Positions 38,900-48,546 are shown, numbered from the stretch's first letter. The stretch is 64,000 nt of DNA from Magnetococcales bacterium (GCA_015228815.1 JADGCV010000009.1:1-64000); one strand, 5' to 3'. Notes: generated by a model from the sequence alone, not told the origin. Program-made: numbers and translations.

Positions 38900-41518
38900 T
38901 CAGACGGTAAAAAGGTGATGGGGAGTTTCGGCATGGCGAAAATAACTGTTGCTGGCGGTTTCGGAAAAAAGCGGCAACAGATTGCGGATGCGTTCGGTCA
39001 ATTTCATCAACTCCTCGCGGCGTCCGCTTTCGGGGTCGATCCGCGCCAGGACGGCGGCATCGGCCAGACGGATGGCGGCAAGGCTTTCGAAGACGGTCCG
39101 TCCCAGGTAGGTGCGGTAGAGGGTCTGCCCCGGAGACCGGGGGGCCTGACGGGCATGTTTTTCCATCAGCGTCAGTTGGAACACCAGGGACCGGGGATCG
39201 GTGTCGTCCTGAAGCAGTTTCGCCAGAACCGGTTCCACCTCCAGTCGGGTCTGAAAATGGAGGCGAAAACTTTCAAGACCGTCGTTGAGGGCGAGCAGAC
39301 GTTCGAGCATCGCCATTTCGTCGGCCCGGGGCGCGGCTCTTCCCAGGCATGTTTCCAGAAGCCACGCCAGAAACATCGCCCGTTCCAGACGCCGTCCCAG
39401 GTCGAGAAAAATCCAGCCAAGGTCGCGATTCATGTTTTCCCAGGTCAATCCGGCAAACGCCGTCAACCCCTGCAACAGCGGGCCCAGATCCCAGAGAAGG
39501 TGGTTGATGTCCTCGCCCCGTTGCCGTTGCCACCGTCCCAGGTGGGTGCTGACATTGTCCAGGATCCACCATGTATCCGAGGAAAGGCGGTCGCGCAGGG
39601 AAAAACTGGCCTGGATCAACGCCTGCAACGAATAGGCGAGCGATCCGGTTCGCGATGGATCGAGCAGGACCGAACGCAATTCCTGTTCGGGATCGACCTT
39701 TTGCGCCTGGGAGTCCGTGGCGGCGAAACCGGGATAGGTGGCAGTGACATGGGTCAGGGTGATCAGCAGCCGTTCGCGGCAGTATTGCCGTTGGCGGCGA
39801 CCGAGTCCAATCTCTTCTTCTTCGCGCAGGGTGGTCGCTTCGCGGAACAGGCGGATGACGCTTTCGGCCCGTTCGGCGTACCGTCCGATCCAGAACAGAT
39901 TTTCCGCCACCCGGCTGGGAAGGCCGACGGGGGGGGCTGAATCATGCGACGGGGTGGAGACGATCTGTTCCGGGACCGGTTGTCCCTTGCCGCCGACGAC
40001 CCAGACATCCTTGGTCGAGCCTCCCTGGGCGGGGGAAAAGGAACGTTCCCGGGGATTGGCGGCTTCCATCGCTCCATCCTCGGTGGGGGCGACCCGGGCC
40101 AGTCCACCCGGCATGACCAGCGAACTGGTGCCGTCATGATGGAGAAACGCCCGCAACAACAGATGACGCCGGCACATCCCCTGGGCATCGATTCCCGGGA
40201 CCACCGAGGGATGGATCAGGGACCGGGCGATGAAGCGACCGGGATGGGCCTCGATCCTCTGGCGCAGGGATTCATCGGCGGGCAGGCCGTTGAGGGGCAG
40301 CGACAATTCGGGTTTCAGCGGGAGGATCGCCCAGGGAAACGGGGTGTGATTCCAGGAGGAAAGGATATGGTTGCGGGCCGTTTCATCCCCCAGCCACCAG
40401 GTTTCGGGGTTTTCCAGATGCAGGTCCTCGCCGAGAAGAAAGCGGGCCAATGCCGGAAGATAGGGTTGCAACCCCAGGTTTTCCAGGAGGCCGCTCCCCA
40501 GGGGGTTGGCCATGACGGTGTGCCCTTCGCGTTGGACCTGGGTAAGGCCCACGACTCCCAGGAGGGAATCGCCGCGCAGTTCGAGCGGATCGCACCATTC
40601 CTCATCGACGCGGCGCAGGACGACATCGACCGGAACGAGGCCGTTGAGGGTTTTCAGGTACAGACGTCCGCCGCGGACGGTCATGTCGTTTCCCTGGGCA
40701 AGGGTCAGCCCCATGGCATGGGCGAGGAAGGTGTGTTCGTAGTGGGTTTCGTTGGCGGGTCCGGGGGTCATGAGGACGATGTGGGCATTTTGCGCCGCCC
40801 GGGGGGTCAGGCGGGTCAGTCCGTTGCGCAGGGCACGATAGAAGGGTTGCAGGGGGGCGATCGCGCCGAAGACGGAACGGGCCGGATACAGACGGTTGGT
40901 CAGACGACGGTTTTGCAGGACGTAACCATGACCGGAGGGGGCCTGGGTCCGGTCGGAGACGACCTGGAAGCGGCCATCGGCCAGTCGGACCAGATCGGCG
41001 GCATGGATGGGAAGGTTGAGTTTGCGCGCCGCGCCGTTCCAGAGGGGAAACAGAAAACCTTCATTGCCGAAGATCAGGTCCGGGGGAAGGATTCCCTCGC
41101 CGATCACCCGTTGCAGGCCATACAGGTCGCGCAACAGAAGGGTCAGGAGATGATGGCGTTGGATCATGCCCCGTTCCAGGCGTTGCCAGTCGGCATGATC
41201 GAGGATCAGGGGGACGGGATCGAACGGCCAGGAGCGCCTCTGGTTCGACCCGGCGGTGGGGGCCGTGCCTGTCCCAGGGGTGGCGACCGAATAGACCGCG
41301 CCCGATTCCCGGAGTTGATGCCGCGCCTCATCCCAGAGTCGTCCCGGTCGTTCGGGACCGCCGGCATACAGATGATCCAGGTAGGCGCGCCAATGGCTTC
41401 GCGGTTCCGCCGGTTGGGCGAAGGCTTCGTCGTAGGCGACCGGACCGGGTATGAAAAATGTCACGTCGCGGGAACTCCCCGGCTTGGGTTCAAGGTCAAC
41501 ATGACCTGGAGATGGCAT
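38900..41518 (-). CDS. Fusion of a degenerate circularly permuted ATP-grasp with an alpha-E domain
   Basis: An 872-residue protein. Residues 1 to about 540 align with the ATP-grasp protein encoded at 35536 (SWPFDPVPLILDHADWQRLE, VDVVLRRVDEEWCDP, GGSTKDVWVV), and about 545-872 with the alpha-E protein (LPSRVAENLFWIGRYAERAE). The ATP-grasp active site is altered: LEDN becomes VSDR (188-190), KPANESGGYG becomes LKPELSLPLNG, and HVDLRPF becomes HLLLRAF. Metal ligands and the nucleotide loop appear lost, so this half is probably not an active ligase and may be a structural or regulatory partner. The ATG at 41518 lacks a clear ribosome site. Confidence 0.85.
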   Translation of the reverse strand: MPSPGHVDLEPKPGSSRDVTFFIPGPVAYDEAFAQPAEPRSHWRAYLDHLYAGGPERPGRLWDEARHQLRESGAVYSVATPGTGTAPTAGSNQRRSWPFDPVPLILDHADWQRLERGMIQRHHLLTLLLRDLYGLQRVIGEGILPPDLIFGNEGFLFPLWNGAARKLNLPIHAADLVRLADGRFQVVSDRTQAPSGHGYVLQNRRLTNRLYPARSVFGAIAPLQPFYRALRNGLTRLTPRAAQNAHIVLMTPGPANETHYEHTFLAHAMGLTLAQGNDMTVRGGRLYLKTLNGLVPVDVVLRRVDEEWCDPLELRGDSLLGVVGLTQVQREGHTVMANPLGSGLLENLGLQPYLPALARFLLGEDLHLENPETWWLGDETARNHILSSWNHTPFPWAILPLKPELSLPLNGLPADESLRQRIEAHPGRFIARSLIHPSVVPGIDAQGMCRRHLLLRAFLHHDGTSSLVMPGGLARVAPTEDGAMEAANPRERSFSPAQGGSTKDVWVVGGKGQPVPEQIVSTPSHDSAPPVGLPSRVAENLFWIGRYAERAESVIRLFREATTLREEEEIGLGRRQRQYCRERLLITLTHVTATYPGFAATDSQAQKVDPEQELRSVLLDPSRTGSLAYSLQALIQASFSLRDRLSSDTWWILDNVSTHLGRWQRQRGEDINHLLWDLGPLLQGLTAFAGLTWENMNRDLGWIFLDLGRRLERAMFLAWLLETCLGRAAPRADEMAMLERLLALNDGLESFRLHFQTRLEVEPVLAKLLQDDTDPRSLVFQLTLMEKHARQAPRSPGQTLYRTYLGRTVFESLAAIRLADAAVLARIDPESGRREELMKLTERIRNLLPLFSETASNSYFRHAETPHHLFTV

Positions 41519-41848
41519 CCCCCAGTCCGTGCCGGGGGGATATGAAGTCGGAGTCGAAGTCTTTGGGGCGATCCTCCGTCATTCCCTGCCATGGCGGGAG
41601 CCCCTTTTTGCTTTCAATGATTTATTTTTTCCAAGACCCTGGAATGCTTGCAAGAGTTTTGCCTTTTCGGGACAGGTTCCCGCGAAAAAGGCGCGAGACC
41701 TGAAAATATCAAGGCGTTGTCTTGGATTTTGCCATCGGGAGGGGCGTTTTGCCCGGTTTTCCAGGTTTGGGATCGCCCTTGCGATCCCATTCTGGTCAGG
41801 GTCGGATCTGTTGTCGCTGTCAACAAGGATAAAAAAAGGAAAATTTCC
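41519..41848. other. Divergent region between the fusion gene and anbu
   Basis: About 330 bases. It contains a repeat remnant (41577-41628: GTCATTCCCTGCCATGGCGG, then AGCCCCTTTTTGCTTTCAAT) related to the one at 58463. AAGGATAAAAAAAGGA near 41829 supplies the anbu ribosome site. Promoters for both directions are expected here but none is clear. Confidence 0.45.
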
Positions 41849-42622
41849 ATGACGTACTGTGTCGGCATCTTGTTGGACGAAGGAATCGTCCTGGCTTCGG
41901 ATTCCCGTACCAATGCCGGAGTCGATCATATTGCCTGTTATGCCAAGACCCATTCCTTCACCTGGGAGGGGAAGCGGCACATGGCGCTTTTGTCCTCGGG
42001 CAATCTGGCGACCACGCAGGCGGTGATCAGCCGGTTGCAACGGGAGATCCAACTTGCCGAGGACAACGCCCCCTCTCTGGCCAATGTCGGCAACCTGGAG
42101 GAGGCGGCGCACCATGTGGGACGCACCAGCATTGCCATTCAGGAACAATACAGCAGCAAGGCCCACGCCGAGGCCCGATTCGATGCTACCTTCATTCTCG
42201 GAGGTCAGATTGCCGGGCAGCCGCCACAAATGTTTCTCATCTATCCCGAGGGCAATCCCATCACACCGCCCCCCTACGGACCGTTTCTTCAGATTGGCGA
42301 GACAAAGTATGGCAAACCGATTCTCGACCGGATCATCGTGCCCACCCTGTCGCTGGAAAATGCTGCCCGCTGTGCCCTGGTTTCGATGGATTCGGCGATG
42401 CGTTCCAATCTTTCGGTGGGGCCGCCGCTGGATCTTCTGATCTATCGCCGTGACCGGATCGACGGGGGGATCCATACCCGGTTCGAAACGAATACCCCCT
42501 ATCTGGGGGCGCTGCGCAAGAGTTGGAACAACGGCCTGAAACGGTTGTTTCAGCGGTTGCCCGAGTTTACCTGGGAAACAGCCACCCGCAATGCCGCTGA
42601 ACGATCGGGAGATGCCTCATGA
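41849..42622 (+). CDS. Anbu: proteasome-like NTN peptidase
   Basis: A 257-residue protein of the 20S proteasome / HslV superfamily. The start MTYCVGILLDEGIVLASDSR places Thr2 to become the N-terminal nucleophile after Met removal, and SDSRTNAGVD is the Anbu signature. Anbu forms open ring assemblies rather than a classical barrel and is found with ATP-grasp, alpha-E and transglutaminase genes. AAGGA precedes the ATG at 41849; an upstream extension of the frame would bury the nucleophile and is rejected. The stop overlaps the transglutaminase-DUF2126 start by four bases (ATGA). Confidence 0.88.
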   Translation: MTYCVGILLDEGIVLASDSRTNAGVDHIACYAKTHSFTWEGKRHMALLSSGNLATTQAVISRLQREIQLAEDNAPSLANVGNLEEAAHHVGRTSIAIQEQYSSKAHAEARFDATFILGGQIAGQPPQMFLIYPEGNPITPPPYGPFLQIGETKYGKPILDRIIVPTLSLENAARCALVSMDSAMRSNLSVGPPLDLLIYRRDRIDGGIHTRFETNTPYLGALRKSWNNGLKRLFQRLPEFTWETATRNAAERSGDAS

Positions 42623-45600
42623 GCCTTCGCGTTGCCGTACATCACCATACCCATTATCGTTACGATCGCCTGATCGCCCTGTCGCCGCACGTATTTCGTT
42701 TGCGACCGGCGCCGCATTGCCGTACCCCGATCGAATCCTTTTCCCTGTCCATTCAGCCGAAGGAACATTTCATCAATTGGCACCAGGATCCGTTCGGCAA
42801 TCACATCGCCCGTCTGGTGTTCCCGGAACGGTGCCGGGAACTGGTGATCGATGTGGAATTGATCGTTCGCATGGTGACCATCAATCCGTTCGATTTTTTT
42901 CTCGAAGAGTATGCCCGGGAGGTTCCGTTCGCTTATGAAGAGGGGTTGCTGCGGGAATTGGCCCCCTATCTGGTCCTCGATGATTCGGGGCCGCTTCTGG
43001 AGGAATGGGTGGCGGGGTTCGAATGGAAGAAGGAGGAGGGGACGACCATCGATTTTCTGGTGAAGGTCAATCGTCGGTTGTGGCGGGAGATCGGATATAC
43101 CATCCGCCTGGAGGCGGGGGTGCAGAAGGTCGAGGATACGTTGAAGAAAAAGACGGGATCGTGTCGTGACAGCGCCTGGCTTTTGGTGCAGATCATGCGA
43201 CGTCTGGGATTGGCGGCCCGTTTTGTTTCGGGGTATCTGATCCAGTTGACGGCGGATGAAAAATCCCTGGATGGCCCCTCGGGGCCGGAAAAGGATTTTA
43301 CCGATCTGCATGCCTGGTGCGAGGTTTTTGTCCCCGGAGCGGGATGGGTGGGATTGGATCCGACCTCGGGGTTGTTCGCCGGGGAGGGGCACATTCCCCT
43401 GGCCTGCACGCCGCACTTTGAGAGCGCCGCGCCGGTGAGCGGTCTGACCGATCCGTGCAAGGTTCAATTCCGGTTCAAAAATTCGGTGCGCCGCATCGCC
43501 GAGACGCCCCGTACCACCAAACCCTACACCGAAAATCAATGGCGTGCCATCGACGCGCTCGGGCTCAAGGTTGATACGATACTCAAGGAAGAGGGAATTG
43601 CCCTGTCCATGGGTGGTGAACCGACCTTCGTCTCCATCGACGACATGGATGGGGCGGAGTGGACCATCGCCGCGGACGGCGCTCACAAGAGGGATCGGGC
43701 CCAGGACCTTTTACAACGGTTGCGCAACCGGTTCGCTCCGGGGGGGGTGCTCCATTTCGGCCAGGGAAAATGGTATCCGGGAGAGGAGTTGCCTCGATGG
43801 CGTTATGGTTGTTTTTTCCGCGCCGACGGGATTCCCTTGTGGCAACGTCCTCTGCTGCCGATGGCGGGGACCCCGGGGATGGATACCGACCGTGGATTTC
43901 ATTTCCTGAAGATTGTGGCGGGGAACCTGGGAGGGATCGAACGATTCATCCAACCGGCGTATGAGGATCCCTTTTACCATTTGTGGCAGGAAGGAAACCT
44001 TCCCGTGGATGTCGATCCGCTGAAGTCGAATCTGAAGGATCCGCTGGAACGGCGGCGATTGTCGCGGTTGTTGGATCGTGATCCCGGGGCACCGGCGGGT
44101 TATGTTCTTCCTCTGGATCACGATGCGGCGACGGGCCATTGGGTCAGTGGTCCGTGGCGTTTTCGTCGCAAGGCTTTGTATCTGGTTCCTGGAGATTCAC
44201 CTTTGGGATTGCGTCTTCCTCTGGGATCCCTGGAATCGGCCCCCGATCTGCCGTATGAGCCTGATCTGGACTCCTGTCCGTTTGCCCCGCTAAACCCTTT
44301 GCCGGAGGGATTTGTCGCGAAGCCGTGGTTGCTGGGGTTTGTCCGGACGGCCCTTGGGGTAGAGGTTCGGGAAGGACGGTTGCATCTGTTTCTCCCGCCC
44401 ATGGCGCGTCTCGAAGGTTTTCTGGAGTTGATCGCCGCCATCGAGGCAACCGCCGCGGTGACTGGAATCGATCCTGTTCTGGAAGGGTATGCTCCTCCGG
44501 AGGATGTCCGGCTGCATCGTTTTTTCGTCACTCCCGATCCGGGAGTGATCGAGGTCAACATTCATCCGTCGCGTTCCTGGGCGTCTCTCAGGGAAAAGAC
44601 GGTTGGTTTGTATGAAGAGGCGCGGCTGGCGCGGCTTGGAACCGAGAAATTTCTTGTCGATGGCCGGCATACGGGGACCGGCGGCGGCAACCATATCACC
44701 GTCGGTGGCCCGACGGCGGCGGAAAGTCCACTGTTGTCACGGCCCGATCTTCTGGCAAGCCTCATCACCTGGTGGCAACACCATCCGGCCCTGTCCTATT
44801 TGTTTTCCGGCCTGTTCATCGGTCCGACCAGTCAGGCGCCGCGGGTGGATGAGGCGCGCAACGACAGCCTGCACGAACTGGAAATCGCGCTCGGGCAGAT
44901 TCCCGAGGGACCGGTGACCCAACCATGGTTGGCCGATCGGCTGTTGCGGCATATTCTGGTCGATCTGACCGGCAACACGCATCGGGCCGAATTTTGCATC
45001 GATAAACTTTATTCTCCCGACAGTCCCTCCGGGCGCCAGGGGCTGTTGGAACTGCGTGCGTTCGAGATGCCGCCGCATCCACATATGAGTCTGGTCCAGG
45101 CGTTGCTGTTGCGCATCTTCATCGCCTGGTTCTGGCGTCAACCCTATCGCCGACCGGTGATTCGCTGGGGCACGGCCCTTCATGATCAATTCATGCTGCC
45201 ATTTTTTGTCGAGTCGGACATGCGGCAGGTGGTTGACGAAGTCCAACGGGCTGGTTTTCCGTTCGATTTCGATTGGCTGCTCCCCTTTTTCACCTTTCGT
45301 TTTCCGGTGCTTGGCGAGGTCACGGCAGGGGGGATCGTTTTGGAGATCCGGCAGGGACTCGAACCCTGGCATGTCCTTGGCGAGGAGACCACCAGCACGG
45401 GGACGGCGCGTTTTGTCGATTCCGCGGTGGAGCGGTTGCAGGTCCGGGTTTCCGGATTGATTTCCGAGCGGCATGCGGTGACCTGCAACGGGTATCGTTT
45501 GCCATTACGTTCGACGGGGGTGGGTGGGGAGTTTGTCGCCGGGGTTCGATTCAAGGCGTGGCAACCGCCATCGGGGCTGCATCCCCTGATGCCGGTCCAT

Positions 45601-45918
45601 TCTCCTCTGGTGTTCGATGTCATCGATCTGTGGAACCAGCGTTCGATCGGTGGTTGTACCTATCATGTCGCCCATCCTGGAGGGCGCAGTTACGACACCT
45701 TTCCCATCAACGGCCTGGAGGCGGAATCACGGCGGTTCAGTCGTTTCTGGGATCATGGCCATTCCATGGGTACGTGGCAACCCGCGGCGATTCCGCCCGC
45801 CGGAGGGCGTTTTGTTCCGGAGGGGAGTGGACAGCCAGTATTGCGCGATGATCCCCGGACGGTGACTCGGGAGCTGGTGACGACCCTTGATTTGCGAAGG
45901 GTTTTTTCAGTGGCATGA
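42619..45918 (+). CDS. Transglutaminase-DUF2126 giant protein
   Basis: A 1099-residue protein. The first ~290 residues repeat the beta-domain plus transglutaminase layout of the smaller neighbour (HHHTHYRYDRLIALSPH; Cys in GSCRDSAWLL, His in DLHAWCEVF, Asp in GLDPTSG). The remaining ~800 residues are DUF2126 (EGIALSMGGEPTFVSIDDMD, DRGFHFLKIVAGN, VEVNIHPSRSW, GTGGGNHITVGG), a glutamine-synthetase-like domain predicted to be an amide ligase. One chain may thus both make and break an amide bond. Coupled to anbu by start/stop overlap. Confidence 0.9.
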   Translation: MSLRVAVHHHTHYRYDRLIALSPHVFRLRPAPHCRTPIESFSLSIQPKEHFINWHQDPFGNHIARLVFPERCRELVIDVELIVRMVTINPFDFFLEEYAREVPFAYEEGLLRELAPYLVLDDSGPLLEEWVAGFEWKKEEGTTIDFLVKVNRRLWREIGYTIRLEAGVQKVEDTLKKKTGSCRDSAWLLVQIMRRLGLAARFVSGYLIQLTADEKSLDGPSGPEKDFTDLHAWCEVFVPGAGWVGLDPTSGLFAGEGHIPLACTPHFESAAPVSGLTDPCKVQFRFKNSVRRIAETPRTTKPYTENQWRAIDALGLKVDTILKEEGIALSMGGEPTFVSIDDMDGAEWTIAADGAHKRDRAQDLLQRLRNRFAPGGVLHFGQGKWYPGEELPRWRYGCFFRADGIPLWQRPLLPMAGTPGMDTDRGFHFLKIVAGNLGGIERFIQPAYEDPFYHLWQEGNLPVDVDPLKSNLKDPLERRRLSRLLDRDPGAPAGYVLPLDHDAATGHWVSGPWRFRRKALYLVPGDSPLGLRLPLGSLESAPDLPYEPDLDSCPFAPLNPLPEGFVAKPWLLGFVRTALGVEVREGRLHLFLPPMARLEGFLELIAAIEATAAVTGIDPVLEGYAPPEDVRLHRFFVTPDPGVIEVNIHPSRSWASLREKTVGLYEEARLARLGTEKFLVDGRHTGTGGGNHITVGGPTAAESPLLSRPDLLASLITWWQHHPALSYLFSGLFIGPTSQAPRVDEARNDSLHELEIALGQIPEGPVTQPWLADRLLRHILVDLTGNTHRAEFCIDKLYSPDSPSGRQGLLELRAFEMPPHPHMSLVQALLLRIFIAWFWRQPYRRPVIRWGTALHDQFMLPFFVESDMRQVVDEVQRAGFPFDFDWLLPFFTFRFPVLGEVTAGGIVLEIRQGLEPWHVLGEETTSTGTARFVDSAVERLQVRVSGLISERHAVTCNGYRLPLRSTGVGGEFVAGVRFKAWQPPSGLHPLMPVHSPLVFDVIDLWNQRSIGGCTYHVAHPGGRSYDTFPINGLEAESRRFSRFWDHGHSMGTWQPAAIPPAGGRFVPEGSGQPVLRDDPRTVTRELVTTLDLRRVFSVA

Positions 45919-45929
45919 TGATTATTGTG

Positions 45930-46001
45930 GGTCCAGGGGCGAAGCCCCTGGTGGGGTCCAGGGGCGAAGCCCTTGGTGGGGTTCGGGGCGAAGCCCCGGA
46001 A
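45930..46001. repeat. Three tandem hairpin units (GGGGCGAAGCCCC)
   Basis: GGTCCAGGGGCGAAGCCCCT, GGTCCAGGGGCGAAGCCCTT and GGTTCGGGGCGAAGCCCCGG are adjacent ~25-base units, each a GC hairpin with a GAA loop. They begin 12 bases after the DUF2126 gene and probably act as terminator or mRNA end-protection. Confidence 0.75.
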
Positions 46002-46121
46002 AGTTTTGTTCATCAAGATAAATTGTAATTTGTTTTCCCGTTATTTTTCCGCGATTCGGGCAATTCATCCGGGTTTCCCCCGAGTAAACATATGTCCCTT
46101 ATTCCAAACAGGACTGAAACC

Positions 46122-47240
46122 ATGAAACTGCGCGAAATCCACCTTAAGGGATACAAATCGATCGATGGGGAGGACGGTCAAATCATTCCGCTTGGTGATG
46201 TGACGGTACTGCTTGGTGCCAACGGTTCCGGTAAAAGCAATCTGGTTTCTTTTTTCAAGATGCTGAACTTCATGACGACCGGAGCGCTTCAGCAGTATGT
46301 CGGCAAACAGGGGGCCAGCCGTCTCCTGTTCCATGGGCCAAAGCAAACGGAATCCGTTTCATTCAAACTCGGTTTTGAATTGGATTCCGCCAATGATACC
46401 TATGAAGTGAAATTGTCGCACGGGATGCCGGATCGGTTATTCATCAGCGGCGAGAAGATTACGTACCACAAAAAAAGTCCCCCGATGCCGTATCCGCAGG
46501 AATACTATCTTGATGCGGGAAGTTCGGAATCGCAATTACGCAACGATGACAGAATGACCAGCAAAGTTCTTTACCAACTGTTGTCCGGCATTCGTGCCTA
46601 TCAGTTTCACGACACTTCAGACACGGCCAAGATCAAAGATCGAGGCTATGTCGATGATGCCAGATATCTTCGCAGCGATGCGGGAAACCTGGCGGCATTT
46701 TTGAAGATGCTGAAAGACCATGCCGATTATAAGAAATACTATGAGCGGATTGTCCGGCATATCCAGAGGGTGATGCCACAGTTCGGCGATTTCGACCTGG
46801 ACCCTGTTCCTGGTGCCAAGGACTATGTTCGATTGAACTGGAAAGACCGTTCCAGCCATGAGTATCTTTTTGACCCTGGCCAGATATCCGATGGATCTTT
46901 GCGGTTTATGGCCATGGCGACGTTGTTGCTTCAGCCGCCGGGACTTTTACCCAGGTTTATAGTCCTGGATGAACCTGAATTGGGGCTGCATCCGGCTGCC
47001 ATTGCCGCATTGGCTGGGATGGTTCGCGCTGCCGCGCAAAAGACCCAGATACTGCTGGCAACACAGTCCGCCCGTTTGGTGGATGAATTCTCTCCGGAGA
47101 ATCTGGTGATCGTCGAAAGAGATGACGAAAAGCGGTGTTCGATATTCAAGAAACTTGATTCCGAATTGCTCAAAGAGTGGCTTGACCGCTACAGTCTTTC
47201 CGAATTGTGGGAGAAAAATGTTCTGGGAGGTCAGCCATGA
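46122..47240 (+). CDS. AAA/ABC-type ATPase of a two-gene ATPase-TOPRIM module
   Basis: A 372-residue SMC/OLD-like ATPase: IHLKGYKS at the start, Walker A LLGANGSGKSN (residues 31-39), signature QISDGSLRFMA and Walker B FIVLDEPELGLHP, then ILLATQSARLVDEF. Insertions between the Walker motifs are helical. It has no TOPRIM domain of its own; that is supplied by the next gene, whose ATG overlaps its stop. This arrangement matches split OLD-type systems such as PARIS (AriA-AriB). AGGA before ATG 46122 and the usual family start favour this over ATG 46092. Confidence 0.8.
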   Translation: MKLREIHLKGYKSIDGEDGQIIPLGDVTVLLGANGSGKSNLVSFFKMLNFMTTGALQQYVGKQGASRLLFHGPKQTESVSFKLGFELDSANDTYEVKLSHGMPDRLFISGEKITYHKKSPPMPYPQEYYLDAGSSESQLRNDDRMTSKVLYQLLSGIRAYQFHDTSDTAKIKDRGYVDDARYLRSDAGNLAAFLKMLKDHADYKKYYERIVRHIQRVMPQFGDFDLDPVPGAKDYVRLNWKDRSSHEYLFDPGQISDGSLRFMAMATLLLQPPGLLPRFIVLDEPELGLHPAAIAALAGMVRAAAQKTQILLATQSARLVDEFSPENLVIVERDDEKRCSIFKKLDSELLKEWLDRYSLSELWEKNVLGGQP

Positions 47241-47920
47241 TTCGCCTGCACATGACCGCCGAGGGGCAAACGGAACAGGCTTTCGTCAAGCGCGTACTCA
47301 TGCCGCATTTGGCCTGTTTCAATGTTTTTGTCGATGCCCGCTGTGTTTTGACCAGCAAGGATCATCGTGCCAGCAAGGAGTATCGTGGAGGGATGACGAC
47401 CTATACAAAGGCTCGGAACGACATCCAGAATTGGATGAAAGAGGACTCAGCCCAAGAATGTCGTTTCACGACCATGTTTGATCTTTGCCGCCTACCCAAC
47501 GATTTTCCGGGGTATGGGCAGTCTGATGGAATGGAGCCCTATAAACGAGTATCCGCACTGGAGGCGGATCTGGCGAAGGATATTAATTGTTCTAGATTTA
47601 TTCCTTATATCCAACTGCATGAATTCGAGGCTTTGATTCTGGCCAATCCCAAGTGTTTGGATTGGGAATATATGGAACACAACGGCCCGATCAATAAACT
47701 GATTAAAGATGTGGGGAGCAAGAATCCTGAACTGATCAATGGCGGGCTGACTACAGCTCCATCACAACGAATTCTTGCGCAGATCCCGGAGTACGACAAG
47801 GTTGGCGCCGGCCCCGTGGTAGCAGAAAAGATCGGACTTCCAACACTCCGCCAAAAGTGCCAACATTTCAATGATTGGCTTATCGGTTTGGAGCGACTTG
47901 CTGGTTTTCCAAATGGATGA
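47237..47920 (+). CDS. DUF4276 protein, TOPRIM-like partner of the ATPase
   Basis: A 227-residue protein. MTAEGQTEQAFVKRVL carries the glutamate (E9) expected in TOPRIM motif I; TTMFDLCRLPNDFPG holds an acidic motif at D82, and YIQLHEFEALILANP a conserved HEFE block. This pattern is that of DUF4276. I infer a nuclease-type effector controlled by the ATPase. GGAGG lies six bases before the ATG at 47237, which overlaps the ATPase stop. Whether it acts in phage defence here is not shown. Confidence 0.75.
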   Translation: MIRLHMTAEGQTEQAFVKRVLMPHLACFNVFVDARCVLTSKDHRASKEYRGGMTTYTKARNDIQNWMKEDSAQECRFTTMFDLCRLPNDFPGYGQSDGMEPYKRVSALEADLAKDINCSRFIPYIQLHEFEALILANPKCLDWEYMEHNGPINKLIKDVGSKNPELINGGLTTAPSQRILAQIPEYDKVGAGPVVAEKIGLPTLRQKCQHFNDWLIGLERLAGFPNG

Positions 47921-48087
47921 CTGCATGTCTCAGGGACGGGATGTGAGCGGTGACCAGGATTGCGTCCCACGGTTTCCTTTTTCCTCAACGATTTTCTTCA
48001 TCGTCTGGACTTTGGGATGGTAATGCTGTAGCCTTGATTCACTCCGTGCAAAATGTGAAAATCCATCGCCACGATCTGGAACGTCTC

Positions 48088-48546
48088 ATGAATCCCGAAG
48101 AGGTTAAATTCATCGAAATCCTTCTGGTCGAGGACAGTCCGGGAGATGTCGAACTGACCCGCGAGGCCCTTGCCGACAGCAAGATGCTCAATTGCCTCAA
48201 CGTGGTCGAGGACGGCGAGGAAGCGATGGCCTATCTGCGGCAACAGGGGCGGTATGCCCATGCCAAACGTCCCGACGTGGTTCTGTTGGATCTCAACCTG
48301 CCGCGCAAGGATGGCCGGGAGGTTCTCGAAGAAATCAAGGCCGATCCCGAACTCAAGGCGATCCCCGTCGTCATCCTGACCACCTCGCAGGCGGATGAGG
48401 ACATCTTGCGCACCTACCGCCTCCATGCCAATTGCTACATCACCAAACCGGTCGATATCAACCAGTTTTTCGCCGTCGTCAAATCGGTGGAAAACTTTTG
48501 GTTTTCGGTCGTCAAACTTCCCCCCCAGAACCATCATGTTTCCTGA
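48088..48546 (+). CDS. CheY-like response regulator (Rcp1-type) of the kai cluster
   Basis: A 152-residue stand-alone receiver: [17 protein letters not shown] (E15, D16), phospho-acceptor D68 in [14 protein letters not shown]99 in VVILTTSQ and K120 in [13 protein letters not shown]. Sequence style ([20 protein letters not shown]) is that of the Rcp1 group that pairs with phytochrome-like kinases. No kinase is in the window. The frame reaches 47950 but family alignment sets the start at 48088. Its stop overlaps the start of the next receiver gene. Confidence 0.85.
   Translation: MNPEEVKFIEILLVEDSPGDVELTREALADSKMLNCLNVVEDGEEAMAYLRQQGRYAHAKRPDVVLLDLNLPRKDGREVLEEIKADPELKAIPVVILTTSQADEDILRTYRLHANCYITKPVDINQFFAVVKSVENFWFSVVKLPPQNHHVS

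Noticed and set aside
39944-41545. 533-codon plus-strand ORF opposite the ATP-grasp/alpha-E fusion
   Set aside because: Shadow of a gene with clear domain homology.
45930-46001. A riboswitch or attenuator before the ATPase gene
   Set aside because: Three near-identical GC hairpins in tandem look like a dispersed repeat and lie at the end of the DUF2126 gene, over 120 bases before the ATPase start.
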